From positions 806,001 to 870,000 of the forward strand of contig NZ_CP162006.1 in NCBI RefSeq assembly GCF_040822085.1: DNA of 64,000 bases, given 5' to 3'. How positions within the stretch are numbered: position 1 is the first letter of the stretch; the number at the start of each line of letters is the position of its first letter. This document shows positions 51,178 to 59,702 of the stretch, one piece after another. The position numbers and the translations under genes are program-made. This DNA comes from Rhodoferax sp. WC2427. Its GTDB lineage: Bacteria; Pseudomonadota; Gammaproteobacteria; Burkholderiales; Burkholderiaceae_C. The notes under the pieces are model-generated. The model saw only the letters and a list, made by a program, of their open reading frames with translations, did no database searches and had not been told where the DNA came from.

Positions 51178-51894
51178 TTAGCTCCCTTTTTTCATGGGCA
51201 CCACATTTGCCGCGCTGCCAGTAGCCACGCGGGCTCCGGTAACGAAGAAAGCGTGCAGGTCGTGGGCAAAGCTATTGAGCTTGATCAGGATGGATTTGTT
51301 GCCGCGCACCAGGGCGTTGTAGCCCAGCACCGCCGGAATCGCCACTGCCAGGCCTAGCGCGGTCATGATCAGCGCCTCACCAATGGGGCCCGCCACTTTG
51401 TCGATGGTCGATTGGCCCGACAGGCCGATGCTCAGCAGCGCGTGGTAGATGCCCCAGACCGTGCCAAACAGGCCGATAAACGGTGCGGTGGAGCCCACCG
51501 ATGCCAGGATGGCCAGGCCGGACTGCAGCCGGGCGGTGAATTCGTCCATGCTGTTGCGCAGGCAGCGCGTGACCCAGTCGCTCACGTCCAGGCTGTCGTG
51601 CAGATGGGCCTTGGTGTTGCGGTGGTGGGCGGTGGCTTCGCGGCCTTCCAGGGCCAGCTGCTGGAACGGGTTGGTCGGGTCATCGCCCAGCTTTTTCAGG
51701 CCGGTGGCGAAGTCTTCGCTGTGCCAGAAGTCGGCGGCTGTGCCGGCCAGCTTCTTGAACTTGAAGATGTCCAGCGCCTTGATGATGATGACGATCCACG
51801 AGGCCAGCGACATGGCCAGCAGAATGATGGCCACGGACTTGGTGACAAAGTCGCCTTGCGTCCAGACGTTGGCGATACCGAATTGCGATTCCAT
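51178..51894 (-). CDS. exbB: MotA/TolQ/ExbB-family proton channel protein ExbB
   Basis: A 238-residue inner-membrane protein with three spans; the signature block is LGLAVAIPAVLGYNALVR, with APFIGLFGTVWGIYHAL before it. It forms the proton channel with ExbD. It is located 18 bp after tonB. Confidence 0.95.
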   Translation of the reverse strand: MESQFGIANVWTQGDFVTKSVAIILLAMSLASWIVIIIKALDIFKFKKLAGTAADFWHSEDFATGLKKLGDDPTNPFQQLALEGREATAHHRNTKAHLHDSLDVSDWVTRCLRNSMDEFTARLQSGLAILASVGSTAPFIGLFGTVWGIYHALLSIGLSGQSTIDKVAGPIGEALIMTALGLAVAIPAVLGYNALVRGNKSILIKLNSFAHDLHAFFVTGARVATGSAANVVPMKKGS

Positions 51895-51912
51895 TGAAAA
51901 CTCCAGAAAAAA

Positions 51913-52617
51913 TTAGTTGAGCGAGAAGGGCATGGGGACGATGACGAAAGCGGCCTCGGGCACGCCGTCGCGTTTGCCCGGTACAAAGCGCCAGTGGGCG
52001 ATGGCGGCCAGCGCAGCCTGGTCCAGGCGGTCATAGCCACTGGATTTTTTAATCTCTACTTTTTGCGCATTGCCGTCGGCCCCCACGTACACCAGGACCT
52101 GCACCGTGCCTTGCTCACCCAGCGAGCGGCTCATTCTGGGATAGGCGGGCTTGGGGTTGTTGAGGTAGTTGGCATCGCTGGAGGGCGGCACGATCTTGGG
52201 TGGCGCAGGCGGTGCGGCGGGCGGTGCCACGGGGGCCGCGGCCACGGCCACCGGCTCGGCCAGCGGCGGCGCGGGCGGTTGCGGTGTGGTCACGCCGGTG
52301 GGGGCGTTGGCGGTGGGCGTGGGGTCGGCAATGGCCACCGGGCGCGGCGCGGGAGGCGGTGTGGGCAGCCGGGTCTTGGCAACGGGCTGCTTGACCGGGG
52401 CGGGCGGCGGCGGCGGGGGTTCTTTGGGCCGGGGCGGCTCCACCGTCTGGGCCAGCATTTCCACCGGCACGACGATTTCCACCACCTGCCGTACCAGCCC
52501 GCTTTGCAGGGCCCAGAGGGCCGCGCCGTGGAAAACCAGCACGCCGCCCACGATGACGGCGTTACGGCTGAGGCGGGGCGGTGTGGGGGCGGGAGTGCGG
52601 GACAAGGTGTAGTTCAT
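51913..52617 (-). CDS. tonB: Energy transducer TonB
   Basis: A 234-residue TonB. An N-terminal TM anchor (AVIVGGVLVFHGAALWALQS) is followed by a long Pro-rich periplasmic spacer (PPRPKEPPPPPPAPVKQP, further PAPP runs), and the C-terminal domain with YPRMSRSLGEQGTVQVLVYV and AALAAIAHWRFVPG. ATG 52617 was chosen. First of tonB-exbB-exbD. Confidence 0.94.
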   Translation of the reverse strand: MNYTLSRTPAPTPPRLSRNAVIVGGVLVFHGAALWALQSGLVRQVVEIVVPVEMLAQTVEPPRPKEPPPPPPAPVKQPVAKTRLPTPPPAPRPVAIADPTPTANAPTGVTTPQPPAPPLAEPVAVAAAPVAPPAAPPAPPKIVPPSSDANYLNNPKPAYPRMSRSLGEQGTVQVLVYVGADGNAQKVEIKKSSGYDRLDQAALAAIAHWRFVPGKRDGVPEAAFVIVPMPFSLN

Positions 52618-52685
52618 TCGGAGCGGGCCACAGGCGATCGTCGCCGTTGCTGCCAACGGACGCACAGCGCCTGAACGGCGGTCAA

Positions 52686-52760
52686 TTATTTACGAAAGAT
52701 CCACCAGGCAGAGCCCAGTACGAAGATCAGGCTGCCACAGAGTGAGGTGAAGAGTTCCAT
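52686..52760 (-). CDS. Possible 24-residue single-span membrane peptide
   Basis: The frame MELFTSLCGSLIFVLGSAWW plus IFRK has a hydrophobic core and a positive C-terminus, as in small membrane proteins. GGAAAG lies 6 bp before its ATG. It overlaps the bfd 3' end by 34 bp in another frame and lies between bfd and tonB. Too short to be sure. Confidence 0.4.
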   Translation of the reverse strand: MELFTSLCGSLIFVLGSAWWIFRK

Positions 52761-52972
52761 GCCCGGCTTTCCAAAATGGTGCTGGCGAGCTGGATGGCCG
52801 CGACGGGGTGCGACGCGTTGCATTGCGCCACGATGTCGCGCGCGCAGCCTTCGCAGCGACCGCACTGGGTGGCCACACCCAATTCGAGCTGGATGTCGTC
52901 AAACCCGAAACCGGCACGCGCGTGGCGGACAATTTCACGGTCGGAAACACGTTGGCAAACACAGACGATCAT
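52727..52972 (-). CDS. bfd: Bacterioferritin-associated ferredoxin
   Basis: An 81-residue 2Fe-2S protein with the BFD Cys pattern CVC (residues 4-6) then CGRCEGC, which reduces iron stored in bacterioferritin and releases Fe2+. The C-terminal extension is longer than in E. coli (64 residues). ATG 52972 fits the family (MIVCVCQRVS). It is preceded by an operator-like inverted repeat. Confidence 0.9.
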   Translation of the reverse strand: MIVCVCQRVSDREIVRHARAGFGFDDIQLELGVATQCGRCEGCARDIVAQCNASHPVAAIQLASTILESRAWNSSPHSVAA

Positions 52973-53017
52973 GGCGGCAAGCACATTGGCTGGCAGTTGA
53001 GAAGATGTCGCAATTAT

Positions 53018-53038
53018 AAATGCGAATCCGTCGCATTT
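53018..53038. promoter_or_regulatory. Fur-like operator upstream of bfd
   Basis: AAATGCGA-ATCCG-TCGCATTT, an 8-bp inverted repeat 45 bp before bfd. Its AATGCGAATC core is shared with the site before the TonB receptor (57369-57384). Fur is the likely regulator; that is an inference. Confidence 0.6.
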
Positions 53039-53055
53039 GCAATAGAGGCCGTGGA

Positions 53056-54168
53056 TTACCCTTCAAACAACAGGGCGGGGCTGGCCTGGTCCAGGGTTTG
53101 GCAGCCGCACAAGGCCATGGCGATCTCCAGTTCGTCGCGCAGCAGGCGCAGCACGTGCGCCACGCCCACCGCACCGGCGTTGGCCAGCCCGTACACGTAG
53201 GGCCGCCCGATCAGCACCGCGCTTGCACCCAGGGCCACCGCTTTGAGCACGTCGGTGCCACGCCGGATGCCGCCATCCACCAGCACCGGCAGGTCGCCCA
53301 CTGCGTCCTTGATGCGTGGCAGCACGGCGGCGGTGGCGGGCGCGGTGTCCAGCGTGCGGCCCCCGTGGTTGGAGACGATGATGCCTGCCAGCCCCAGCGC
53401 TGCGGCCTGGCGCGCGTCGGCGGGGTGCAGGATGCCTTTGAGCAGCACTGGCAGCCGGGTCTGGGTTTGCAGCCAGGCCACGTCGTCCCAGGTCGGGGCG
53501 TGGGCCAGCAGGCCGTCGAACAAGGCGCTTTGGCCGGGGTGTAGGGGTTCGGCCGGCATGGGCCGGAAATCCGCCAGGTGCACCGCCGACACCCCCGACG
53601 GCAACCGAAAGCCCGCGCGGCGCTGCCGGTCGCGCGCGCCGTCGGTGGGGCCATCGACCGTCAGGACCAGGGCGTCGCACCCGGCTAGTTCGGCGCGCTG
53701 CACCAGCGCCAGGGTGTGCGCCCGGTTGTCTTGCAGATAAAGTTGGAACCAAAAAGGGCCTCTAGCGCTTTCATTTAGAGCGGTAGCAGCTATTTTTTCG
53801 ATAGCAATACTGGAGTTGGTACTCAGCACCATGCCTGCCCCCAATGCCGCCGCCGCGTAGGCGCTGGCCAGTTCGCCGTCCGGGTGCGCCATGCGCTGAA
53901 AGGCCACCGGGGCCAGCAGGATGGGGTGGGCCAGGGCGCGGCCCAGCAGCGTGATGCGGGTGTGGCCACCGGCCAGCGGCTGCAGCACACGGGGGTAGAG
54001 CTGCCGCGTGTCCCAGGCGCTGCGGTTGGCGCGCAGGGTGATCTCGTCGCCCGCGCCGCCGCTGAAATAGGCCCAAGCATTCGCATCCAGCACCGTGTGG
54101 GCGTGGCGGGCGTGGTCTTCCAGATTGACGATGCCGGGCGGGATTTGGGCGACGGTAGGGGCGTTCAT
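53056..54168 (-). CDS. FMN-dependent alpha-hydroxy-acid oxidase/dehydrogenase
   Basis: A 370-residue TIM-barrel flavoenzyme of the LldD/glycolate oxidase family. It has the N-terminal [18 protein letters not shown], the [16 protein letters not shown] block with the catalytic-Lys strand, the catalytic ISVNHGGR-type [11 protein letters not shown], and [18 protein letters not shown] with the FMN phosphate loop. A repeat copy encodes [17 protein letters not shown] near residue 130. It overlaps the PiuC gene by ATGA. The substrate is unknown; the context suggests an iron-linked function. Confidence 0.9.
   Translation of the reverse strand: MNAPTVAQIPPGIVNLEDHARHAHTVLDANAWAYFSGGAGDEITLRANRSAWDTRQLYPRVLQPLAGGHTRITLLGRALAHPILLAPVAFQRMAHPDGELASAYAAAALGAGMVLSTNSSIAIEKIAATALNESARGPFWFQLYLQDNRAHTLALVQRAELAGCDALVLTVDGPTDGARDRQRRAGFRLPSGVSAVHLADFRPMPAEPLHPGQSALFDGLLAHAPTWDDVAWLQTQTRLPVLLKGILHPADARQAAALGLAGIIVSNHGGRTLDTAPATAAVLPRIKDAVGDLPVLVDGGIRRGTDVLKAVALGASAVLIGRPYVYGLANAGAVGVAHVLRLLRDELEIAMALCGCQTLDQASPALLFEG
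53758..53805 (-). repeat. Dispersed ~50-bp repeat, copy inside the FMN oxidase gene
   Basis: On the minus strand: GCTATCGAAAAAATAGCTGC, then TACCGCTCTAAATGAAAGCG, then CTAGAGGC. Forward sense and in the same frame as the pepN copy (AI--IAA-A). Confidence 0.75.
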
Positions 54169-54848
54169 GTGTCGGCCCACATGCGCAAAAGGTTGTGGTA
54201 CGTGCCGGTCAAACCGGTGGTTTCTGGCGTTTCGCCGTGCTGCTGGCGCAGGCGCAGCAAATGGGTATCCAGGTCGAACAGCAGTTGGCGCTGTTCCTGG
54301 CTGCGCACCATGCTTTCGATCCAGAAAAAGCAGGCCAGCCGGGCGCCGCGCGTGACCGGCTCGACCTGGTGGACGCTGGTGCCTGCGTACAGCACCAGGC
54401 TGCCGGCAGGCAGTTTGACGCGCTGCGGACCCGCCGAATCTTGGATCACGAGTTCGCCGCCGTCGTAGGCCTCGGGCTCGGTCAAGAACAGGGTGCAGGA
54501 GATGTCGGTGCGCACGCGCTGGCCAGTGTCGGGGGCGAAGCGCACGGCGTTGTCCACATGCGGGCCGTAGAAGTTGCTGATGCCGCTGTAGCGGTTGACG
54601 CGCGGGGTGAACACGCGCTTGGGCAGGGCGGCGGAAAAGAAGGTCGGGTTGCGGTCCAGCCCGCGCAGCAGCAGGGCGCGGATCTGGGTGGCGGCCTCGC
54701 AGTCGTGCGGCAGCTGCTCGTTGTTCTTGACGGCCTGCGCCTGGCTGCCTGCGCTGGCGCGGCCATCCGTCCAGGGGGCATCGACCAGCAGGCCCTGGGC
54801 GTATTGGACTTCGTCGGGGGTCAGGATGTGGGGGATGTGCAGCAGCAT
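54165..54848 (-). CDS. Fe(II)/2-oxoglutarate dioxygenase, PiuC/PKHD type
   Basis: A 227-residue double-stranded beta-helix dioxygenase. The iron ligands are HVD ([10 protein letters not shown]) and the distal His in [13 protein letters not shown], with the 2-oxoglutarate Arg in [13 protein letters not shown]. PiuC-like genes commonly sit beside catecholate-siderophore TonB receptors, as here. ATG 54848 was chosen by family start ([14 protein letters not shown]). It overlaps the FMN oxidase. Confidence 0.9.
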   Translation of the reverse strand: MLLHIPHILTPDEVQYAQGLLVDAPWTDGRASAGSQAQAVKNNEQLPHDCEAATQIRALLLRGLDRNPTFFSAALPKRVFTPRVNRYSGISNFYGPHVDNAVRFAPDTGQRVRTDISCTLFLTEPEAYDGGELVIQDSAGPQRVKLPAGSLVLYAGTSVHQVEPVTRGARLACFFWIESMVRSQEQRQLLFDLDTHLLRLRQQHGETPETTGLTGTYHNLLRMWADT

Positions 54849-54870
54849 GGGGGAATTGTCATTGAACGTC

Positions 54871-54895
54871 AAAAAGCCGTCCCGAAGGACGGCTT
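54871..54895 (-). terminator. Rho-independent terminator after the siderophore receptor
   Basis: AAGCCGTCC (54874-54882) pairs with GGACGGCTT (54887-54895) and is followed on the minus strand by TTTTT. It separates the receptor from piuC, although piuC lies just downstream and may depend on read-through. Confidence 0.8.
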
Positions 54896-54913
54896 GTGTT
54901 GCACTGCTGGGTC

Positions 54914-57238
54914 TTAGAACCGGGCGGTCATGGCCAGTTGGAAGATGCGGCCTGCGCCGGGCACGTAATGGCCACGGTACAGCGCGTCGGCATACAGCTT
55001 GTTGGTCACGTTGTTGATGTTGGCCTTGAAGCTGAGCTGGTCGTTCACGGTGTATTCGGCCATCAGATCGCCGGTGGCGTAGCTGGGCGCTTCCCAGGCG
55101 GGGGCGGTCACGTCGGCTGGCGACTGGGCGCTGCGGAAGTTGATGCCCACGCCGGCACGGATAGCGGGGGTGAACTGGTAGGTGTTCCAGAACGAACCGC
55201 TGTGCTTGGGGCTCAGGCCGGGCCGGTCACCCACGCGGTTGCCCACGGTGGTGGCGGTCGATGCGGCCTTGTCCACCCGGGCCACAGGCATCCACATGTA
55301 CGAGCCCCACATTTCCCATGCGTCGGTGATGCGGCCCGACACGTCGATTTCAAGGCCCGCGGTATGGCGTTTGCCCGACAGCAGCAGGCGGGTGGCGGCG
55401 GTGTCAGGATCGGTATTGCGCTCGTTGAGCTTGGTGGAGCGGAAGATGGCCAGGCGGGTGTTGAAGCGCTTGTCGGCCGAGTCCAGCTTGGCACCGAACT
55501 CGATGTTTTCGCTGCTCTCGGGGTCGGTATTGGCGCTGTTGGCGTTGTACGAATAGGTGTCTGCCGAGGTGTTGAACGAGGTGCCGTACGAGAAGTGGTA
55601 CGAGTGCAGCGGGTTCGGTTGGTACAGCACGCCAAAACGCTTGCTCCAGTTGGAGATGTTTTGCTGGTACGAGGTGGTGGTGACGGGCGTGGTGGCCGCC
55701 GTGGGCACCGCGTAGGTGCTGTAGTTGCCCTTCATGCTGTCGTAGCGCAGGCCGCCCAGCAGCTTCCAGGCGGGGGCGATCTGGACCAGGTCCTGGGCGT
55801 AGATGCCGTAGGCCTTGGCCACAAAGTTGCTGCCTTCGCGGAAGGCGCGCAGCGATTCGTCCACCGATGCACCGTCGTCGGGGCGGCCTGCGGTGGTGTT
55901 GGGCTTGACCAGGTTGACCCCGCCCTGGGCCACACTCAGTGCCGAGTACACGATCTTCTCTTCGCGCGAAAAGTCCACCCCGGTGACCACTTCGTGGCCC
56001 ACGCCCAGTGCGTCAAATTTGCTGCTCAGGTCGCTTTGGAAATTGAGCGTGTCCATGTCCTGGACCTTGAGCTGCGTGCCACGGGCAAACACGGTGCTGC
56101 CGCTGAAGTTGCCCAGGTCCACCGCGGGCTGCACGCCGGTACCGGCAAAGCGCACCGTGCCTGCGCGCTGGTCACGCTGGAAGCGGCCTTTGCGGATCTG
56201 GGTTTTCAGCTCGGTGTCCACGCCAAAGCGGTGGATGTGGGCCAGGCTGCCCATGTTGGCATTGCCGCCGTTCTGGTCGCTGGCCATGCCGAAGTAGGCG
56301 CTCGGGTCCAGGCTGTTGATCAGGGTGTTGGCAGACTGGCTGTCGCTGGCCTTGGGCTTGATCCACGGGATGCCGTAGTTCATGCCGTTGCGGTTGTCCA
56401 GCGAGTACAGGCTGGCAGAGAACTCGTCTTTGGAGCCGATGCCGAAGCGGTAGTTGGCCGCCAGGCCGTCCTTGTCGATGCTGCTTCCCGCGCCGTTGTT
56501 GGTGGCCTGGGTGTACATGCCATTGATGCGCAAGGCGGCATCGTCGGCGGTCTTGATGTTGAAGTCGGCCGTCAGGCGGCGGAAGTTGTGGTTGCCCACG
56601 GTGGTGGTGATCTCGGTCTCGTCTTTCAGCAGCGCGGGCTTGCTGACCTGGTTGACTGCGCCACCCGTGGAGCCCCGGCCAAACAGCATGGAGGCCGAGC
56701 CGCGCAACAACTCGATGCGGTCGTTGTTGAAGGTGTCGCGGTCGTAGAAGGCCGGGTCGCGCATGCCGTCCAGAAAGATGTCGCCGGTCGAGGCCAGCGA
56801 GAAGCCGCGCAAACGGATGTCTTCCTCACCGCCCTCGGCCGCCTGGAAGGTCACGCCCGCAGTGCTGTGCAGCACTTCTTTCAGGGTGTCGAGGTTGCGG
56901 TCATTGATCAGCTTTTCGGTCACCACGGTGATCGACTGGGGGATGTTGCGCAGCTCTTGCTTGCCTTTGCCGATGCTGGTGGTGGTGGCACGCAGGCTGT
57001 CTTTGCCCTCGGCCTGCTCGGTCACGGCCACCGGGGCCAGGGTTTTGGCCTGGGCGGCACTGGCCGCTGTGCCAGGGGTTTCCTGGGCCATGGCCCCCAT
57101 GGAGCCTGCCAACAGCATGGCCCCGAGCGGCAGCATGGTGTAGGTGGACGTTGATTGTGCTGCGGTATTGATAGCTGCTTGTGCTGATGGAATAAGCGCG
57201 AGGGCAGGTTTTTGCTTGAAATGTATGCGTCGGGACAT
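54914..57238 (-). CDS. TonB-dependent siderophore receptor (catecholate type)
   Basis: A 774-residue outer-membrane receptor. It has a signal peptide region, a TonB-box-like stretch near [20 protein letters not shown], a plug domain ([26 protein letters not shown]-like [21 protein letters not shown]), and a 22-strand barrel ending in aromatic Phe (QLAMTARF). It resembles Fiu-like receptors for catecholate siderophores. The N-terminal segment [19 protein letters not shown] is encoded by a dispersed-repeat copy and makes the leader unusually long. A Fur-box-like site lies upstream. Confidence 0.93.
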   Translation of the reverse strand: MSRRIHFKQKPALALIPSAQAAINTAAQSTSTYTMLPLGAMLLAGSMGAMAQETPGTAASAAQAKTLAPVAVTEQAEGKDSLRATTTSIGKGKQELRNIPQSITVVTEKLINDRNLDTLKEVLHSTAGVTFQAAEGGEEDIRLRGFSLASTGDIFLDGMRDPAFYDRDTFNNDRIELLRGSASMLFGRGSTGGAVNQVSKPALLKDETEITTTVGNHNFRRLTADFNIKTADDAALRINGMYTQATNNGAGSSIDKDGLAANYRFGIGSKDEFSASLYSLDNRNGMNYGIPWIKPKASDSQSANTLINSLDPSAYFGMASDQNGGNANMGSLAHIHRFGVDTELKTQIRKGRFQRDQRAGTVRFAGTGVQPAVDLGNFSGSTVFARGTQLKVQDMDTLNFQSDLSSKFDALGVGHEVVTGVDFSREEKIVYSALSVAQGGVNLVKPNTTAGRPDDGASVDESLRAFREGSNFVAKAYGIYAQDLVQIAPAWKLLGGLRYDSMKGNYSTYAVPTAATTPVTTTSYQQNISNWSKRFGVLYQPNPLHSYHFSYGTSFNTSADTYSYNANSANTDPESSENIEFGAKLDSADKRFNTRLAIFRSTKLNERNTDPDTAATRLLLSGKRHTAGLEIDVSGRITDAWEMWGSYMWMPVARVDKAASTATTVGNRVGDRPGLSPKHSGSFWNTYQFTPAIRAGVGINFRSAQSPADVTAPAWEAPSYATGDLMAEYTVNDQLSFKANINNVTNKLYADALYRGHYVPGAGRIFQLAMTARF
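57165..57213 (+). repeat. Dispersed ~50-bp repeat, copy inside the TonB receptor gene
   Basis: The plus strand reads GTATTGATAGCTGCTTGTGC, then TGATGGAATAAGCGCGAGGG, the forward family core. The receptor reads it in reverse sense, giving [13 protein letters not shown]. Confidence 0.75.
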
Positions 57239-57368
57239 GGCGGTCGGCCTAGGTAGGTTGCGAGAACGTGGACACGTTCTCAGGACACTGCTGGCTAACG
57301 CGCGGAACGCTTACGAGGTCCGAAATGCTTGGCTGGCTTGGTTAAGTAGTACCGGGTAATTGTAAATT

Positions 57369-57384
57369 AATGCGAATCATTCTT
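57369..57384 (-). promoter_or_regulatory. Fur-box-like site upstream of the TonB receptor
   Basis: AATGCGAATCATTCTT on the plus strand; the minus-strand reading AAGAATGATTCGCATT matches Fur-box halves (GAATGATT). The 348-bp gap 57239-57586 has no gene and otherwise holds the repeat copy at 57521-57577. Confidence 0.75.
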
Positions 57385-57520
57385 GTTAAGAAGTGGGCCA
57401 AAAACCTTGCTGCCCTCTAGAAAAATACGCAATTTGCAACATTGCGTTGCAAATGCCCCACGCGCGCCAGTGGTTTGCTTGGGGTCGGCCATCGGGTCGG
57501 ACTCTGATCTCAAAATTTAC

Positions 57521-57577
57521 AAGAAATCAAGTGCTCGCGCTTATATCTTGAGCGCAAGCAGCTCTTTTTTTAATAGC
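57521..57577 (-). repeat. Dispersed ~50-bp repeat, intergenic copy
   Basis: On the minus strand: GCTATTAAAAAAAGAGCTGC, then TTGCGCTCAAGATATAAGCG, then CGAGCACTTG. A close match to the family core, 10 bp past the DUF1513 stop. Confidence 0.8.
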
Positions 57578-57586
57578 AAATATCGG

Positions 57587-58681
57587 CTACGCCAGCCACT
57601 TGGCGTGGTTGTCCCAGTGCACGCGGTCCAGTTGCCGCTCCAGGCTGTGGGCGGCTACCTCACCGCGCACCCCACCCTGGGCGCCGCTGGCGAGCCAGTC
57701 GGGGCCGAAGGCGGTCAGGGCGCCCACTTCGGGCAGCGGGAGCTGGCGGGGATCGCCCCCCAGGGTGGACCACCAGGCCAGTTGCCCGGCACGGGTGGCA
57801 CTGACGACAAACCGGGCGTCGGCGGGGCTGTTGCGGCCCGGTACATAGGCCACATCGCCGCCATAGCCACCCAGGGCCAGCGCTTCCGGCAGGGCGACGG
57901 TGCGCAGGCCCTGGGCATCCAGCAGGGCCAGCAGCGGGGCGTTGCGGCGGGCGCTGGCATCGGCATGCTCGGCCTGCAGGGCGATGGCCACAGTGCCGTC
58001 GGGCGCGCGGGCCAGGTGGCGCAGGCTCAGGAACGGGTCATGGGCGCGCCAGGCCTGGCGGAGCGTGCCGGTGGCGGCATCCAGGCGGGCGATGGACGAA
58101 TCCATTTGCTGCACATTCAGCTTGGTGCGGCCGGTTTCAGGCAGGTTGAGCAGACCGCCATTGGCCACCAGCAGGCTGCCGTCGGGTTCGACCAGCACCA
58201 TGTGCGGGTCCAGGCCGCCGCTGGAGAATTCGCGGACTTTTTCCAGGCTCACCGGGTCGCGCACGGCAATGAAGCCGGCCCCGGTGTCGGTGCTGGTCTC
58301 GGTGGTGTAGAGGGTGCTGCCGTCCAGCGCAAAGCTGGCGTGGCCGCAAAGCACGCGGTCGTCTTCAATGTCATGCCACAGCACGGCGCGGGCGGTTCGG
58401 GTGTCAAAGCGCAGCAGGTATTCGCCCGGGCGGCGGGCCACGGCCAGCGCCTGGCCCGGCAGGCCCAGCGCCGGGTGCAGCATTTGCACTTCGTGCGCGC
58501 GTTGGGGCAGGGCCACGCCACGCGGTGCGCTGCCGAGTTGCCAGACACCAGCCCAGGCCTGGTCGTCCATGACCCAGGAGGTCAGCAGGCCGGGGGGGGA
58601 TGCAGCTTGGGCGGGCAAAGTGAGGCTGGCAGCGGCCAGGGCCAGCCACTCGCGGCGGCGCAGTGTGGCATCAATCACCAT
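57587..58681 (-). CDS. DUF1513 periplasmic beta-propeller-like protein
   Basis: A 364-residue protein with a Tat-like or Sec leader (RRREWLALAAASLTLPAQA; the RR motif supports Tat). DUF1513 proteins look like seven-bladed propellers, with repeated strands such as DGSTLYTTETSTDTGAGFIAV and EPDGSLLVANGG. In Pseudomonas and others they follow imelysin and di-heme genes in Fur-regulated operons. The last gene of a four-gene operon, overlapping the second imelysin by 11 bp. Confidence 0.85.
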   Translation of the reverse strand: MVIDATLRRREWLALAAASLTLPAQAASPPGLLTSWVMDDQAWAGVWQLGSAPRGVALPQRAHEVQMLHPALGLPGQALAVARRPGEYLLRFDTRTARAVLWHDIEDDRVLCGHASFALDGSTLYTTETSTDTGAGFIAVRDPVSLEKVREFSSGGLDPHMVLVEPDGSLLVANGGLLNLPETGRTKLNVQQMDSSIARLDAATGTLRQAWRAHDPFLSLRHLARAPDGTVAIALQAEHADASARRNAPLLALLDAQGLRTVALPEALALGGYGGDVAYVPGRNSPADARFVVSATRAGQLAWWSTLGGDPRQLPLPEVGALTAFGPDWLASGAQGGVRGEVAAHSLERQLDRVHWDNHAKWLA

Positions 58682-59678
58682 CGGACTCCGAGAAACCGAT
58701 CATGGTCTTCAGCTCGGGGGCGATTTTGTCCTCCAGCAGCTTCTTGGCCTGGGCCAGGGCCTGCATGGCGGCGGTGACGCTGGCGGCGCGGGCCGGGTCG
58801 GCTGCGAGCATGCGGGTGTGCAGCAGGGCCACGGCGGCTTCCAGCTGGGCCGAGAGGGCGAGCTGGTTTTCACCGGCCAGGTAGCCGTTCAGGCTGCCTT
58901 GCTCCTGGCTGCGGCCGGTGCCGACCAGGAAGTTTTGCAGGCTGGCCGCGTTGGCCTGCCACGCCGCCCGGGTGCTGCCGCTGGTGGCGCGCGGCCAGTC
59001 GCTGGTGCGGCCACTGCGGGCGGGTTTGCCCATCTTTTTCCAGCGCAGTTGCTCCAGCCCGCCTACTGCCTGGCTGAACCATTCGTTGAAGGCGGTGAGT
59101 GCGGTGTCGGGGGTCCAGTCGCGGGCGGCGAGGTTTTGGAAATCGGCCAGCAGGGCCTGGCCCTCGGCCGCGCAGCCTTGGGCCAGCACAGCGGCGTAGG
59201 TGCAGGGGGTGGCATCGGGCGGGGTTTGCCACAGCAGCCATTCCAGGGCGGGCAGGCCTTTGGCGGGGGCGCCCAGGTCGTCCAGCGCCGCGGCAGATTG
59301 CGGCGGGTTGGCCATGGCGGCGCTGACCATGGCCGGGCGCGTGGGCCAGAAGTCGATGCTGCGGGCGCTGCGGCGCTCCAGCAGCGGGCCCACGGACACG
59401 GCGCTCAGGCGCTCCCAGTCGAGCATGGCGGCACGCCAGGCGGGGCGGGCGGTGGCCGGGTTGCAGCCCGCTGCCAGCACCTCTAGCAGGGCCGCGCTGC
59501 TCTGGGCAAAGGCCTGCGCGGCCGGCACAAAGTGCAGCCGCAGGGCATTGCGCACCCAGTCGGTCTGGGTGATGGCGGGGCTGGCAATGCGCTGTGGCAG
59601 GTTGGCCGCTCCGGCGGCGCTGCACAGGGTGCCCAAGCCCAGTGCCATCCACTGGCGGCGGTCGATCAAAAGGGTCAC
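58671..59678 (-). CDS. Imelysin-family protein (second copy)
   Basis: A 335-residue imelysin-type periplasmic or outer-membrane-associated protein. It has a leader (RRQWMALGLGTLCSAAGA), the helix-rich duplicated domain, and the family core around GLPALEWLLWQTPP, where the GxHxxE motif has lost the His (G-L-P-A-L-E). It may be part of an EfeO-like iron-handling system. It lies 24 bp after the di-heme gene. Confidence 0.85.
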   Translation of the reverse strand: MTLLIDRRQWMALGLGTLCSAAGAANLPQRIASPAITQTDWVRNALRLHFVPAAQAFAQSSAALLEVLAAGCNPATARPAWRAAMLDWERLSAVSVGPLLERRSARSIDFWPTRPAMVSAAMANPPQSAAALDDLGAPAKGLPALEWLLWQTPPDATPCTYAAVLAQGCAAEGQALLADFQNLAARDWTPDTALTAFNEWFSQAVGGLEQLRWKKMGKPARSGRTSDWPRATSGSTRAAWQANAASLQNFLVGTGRSQEQGSLNGYLAGENQLALSAQLEAAVALLHTRMLAADPARAASVTAAMQALAQAKKLLEDKIAPELKTMIGFSESDGD

Positions 59679-59702
59679 GGCGGCGCTTTCTGTCAGAACA
59701 GG

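Noticed and set aside
54896..57154. A 752-codon plus-strand open frame opposite the TonB receptor
   Set aside because: It mirrors a well-supported receptor, has repetitive Gly/Val/His composition and no domain signature.
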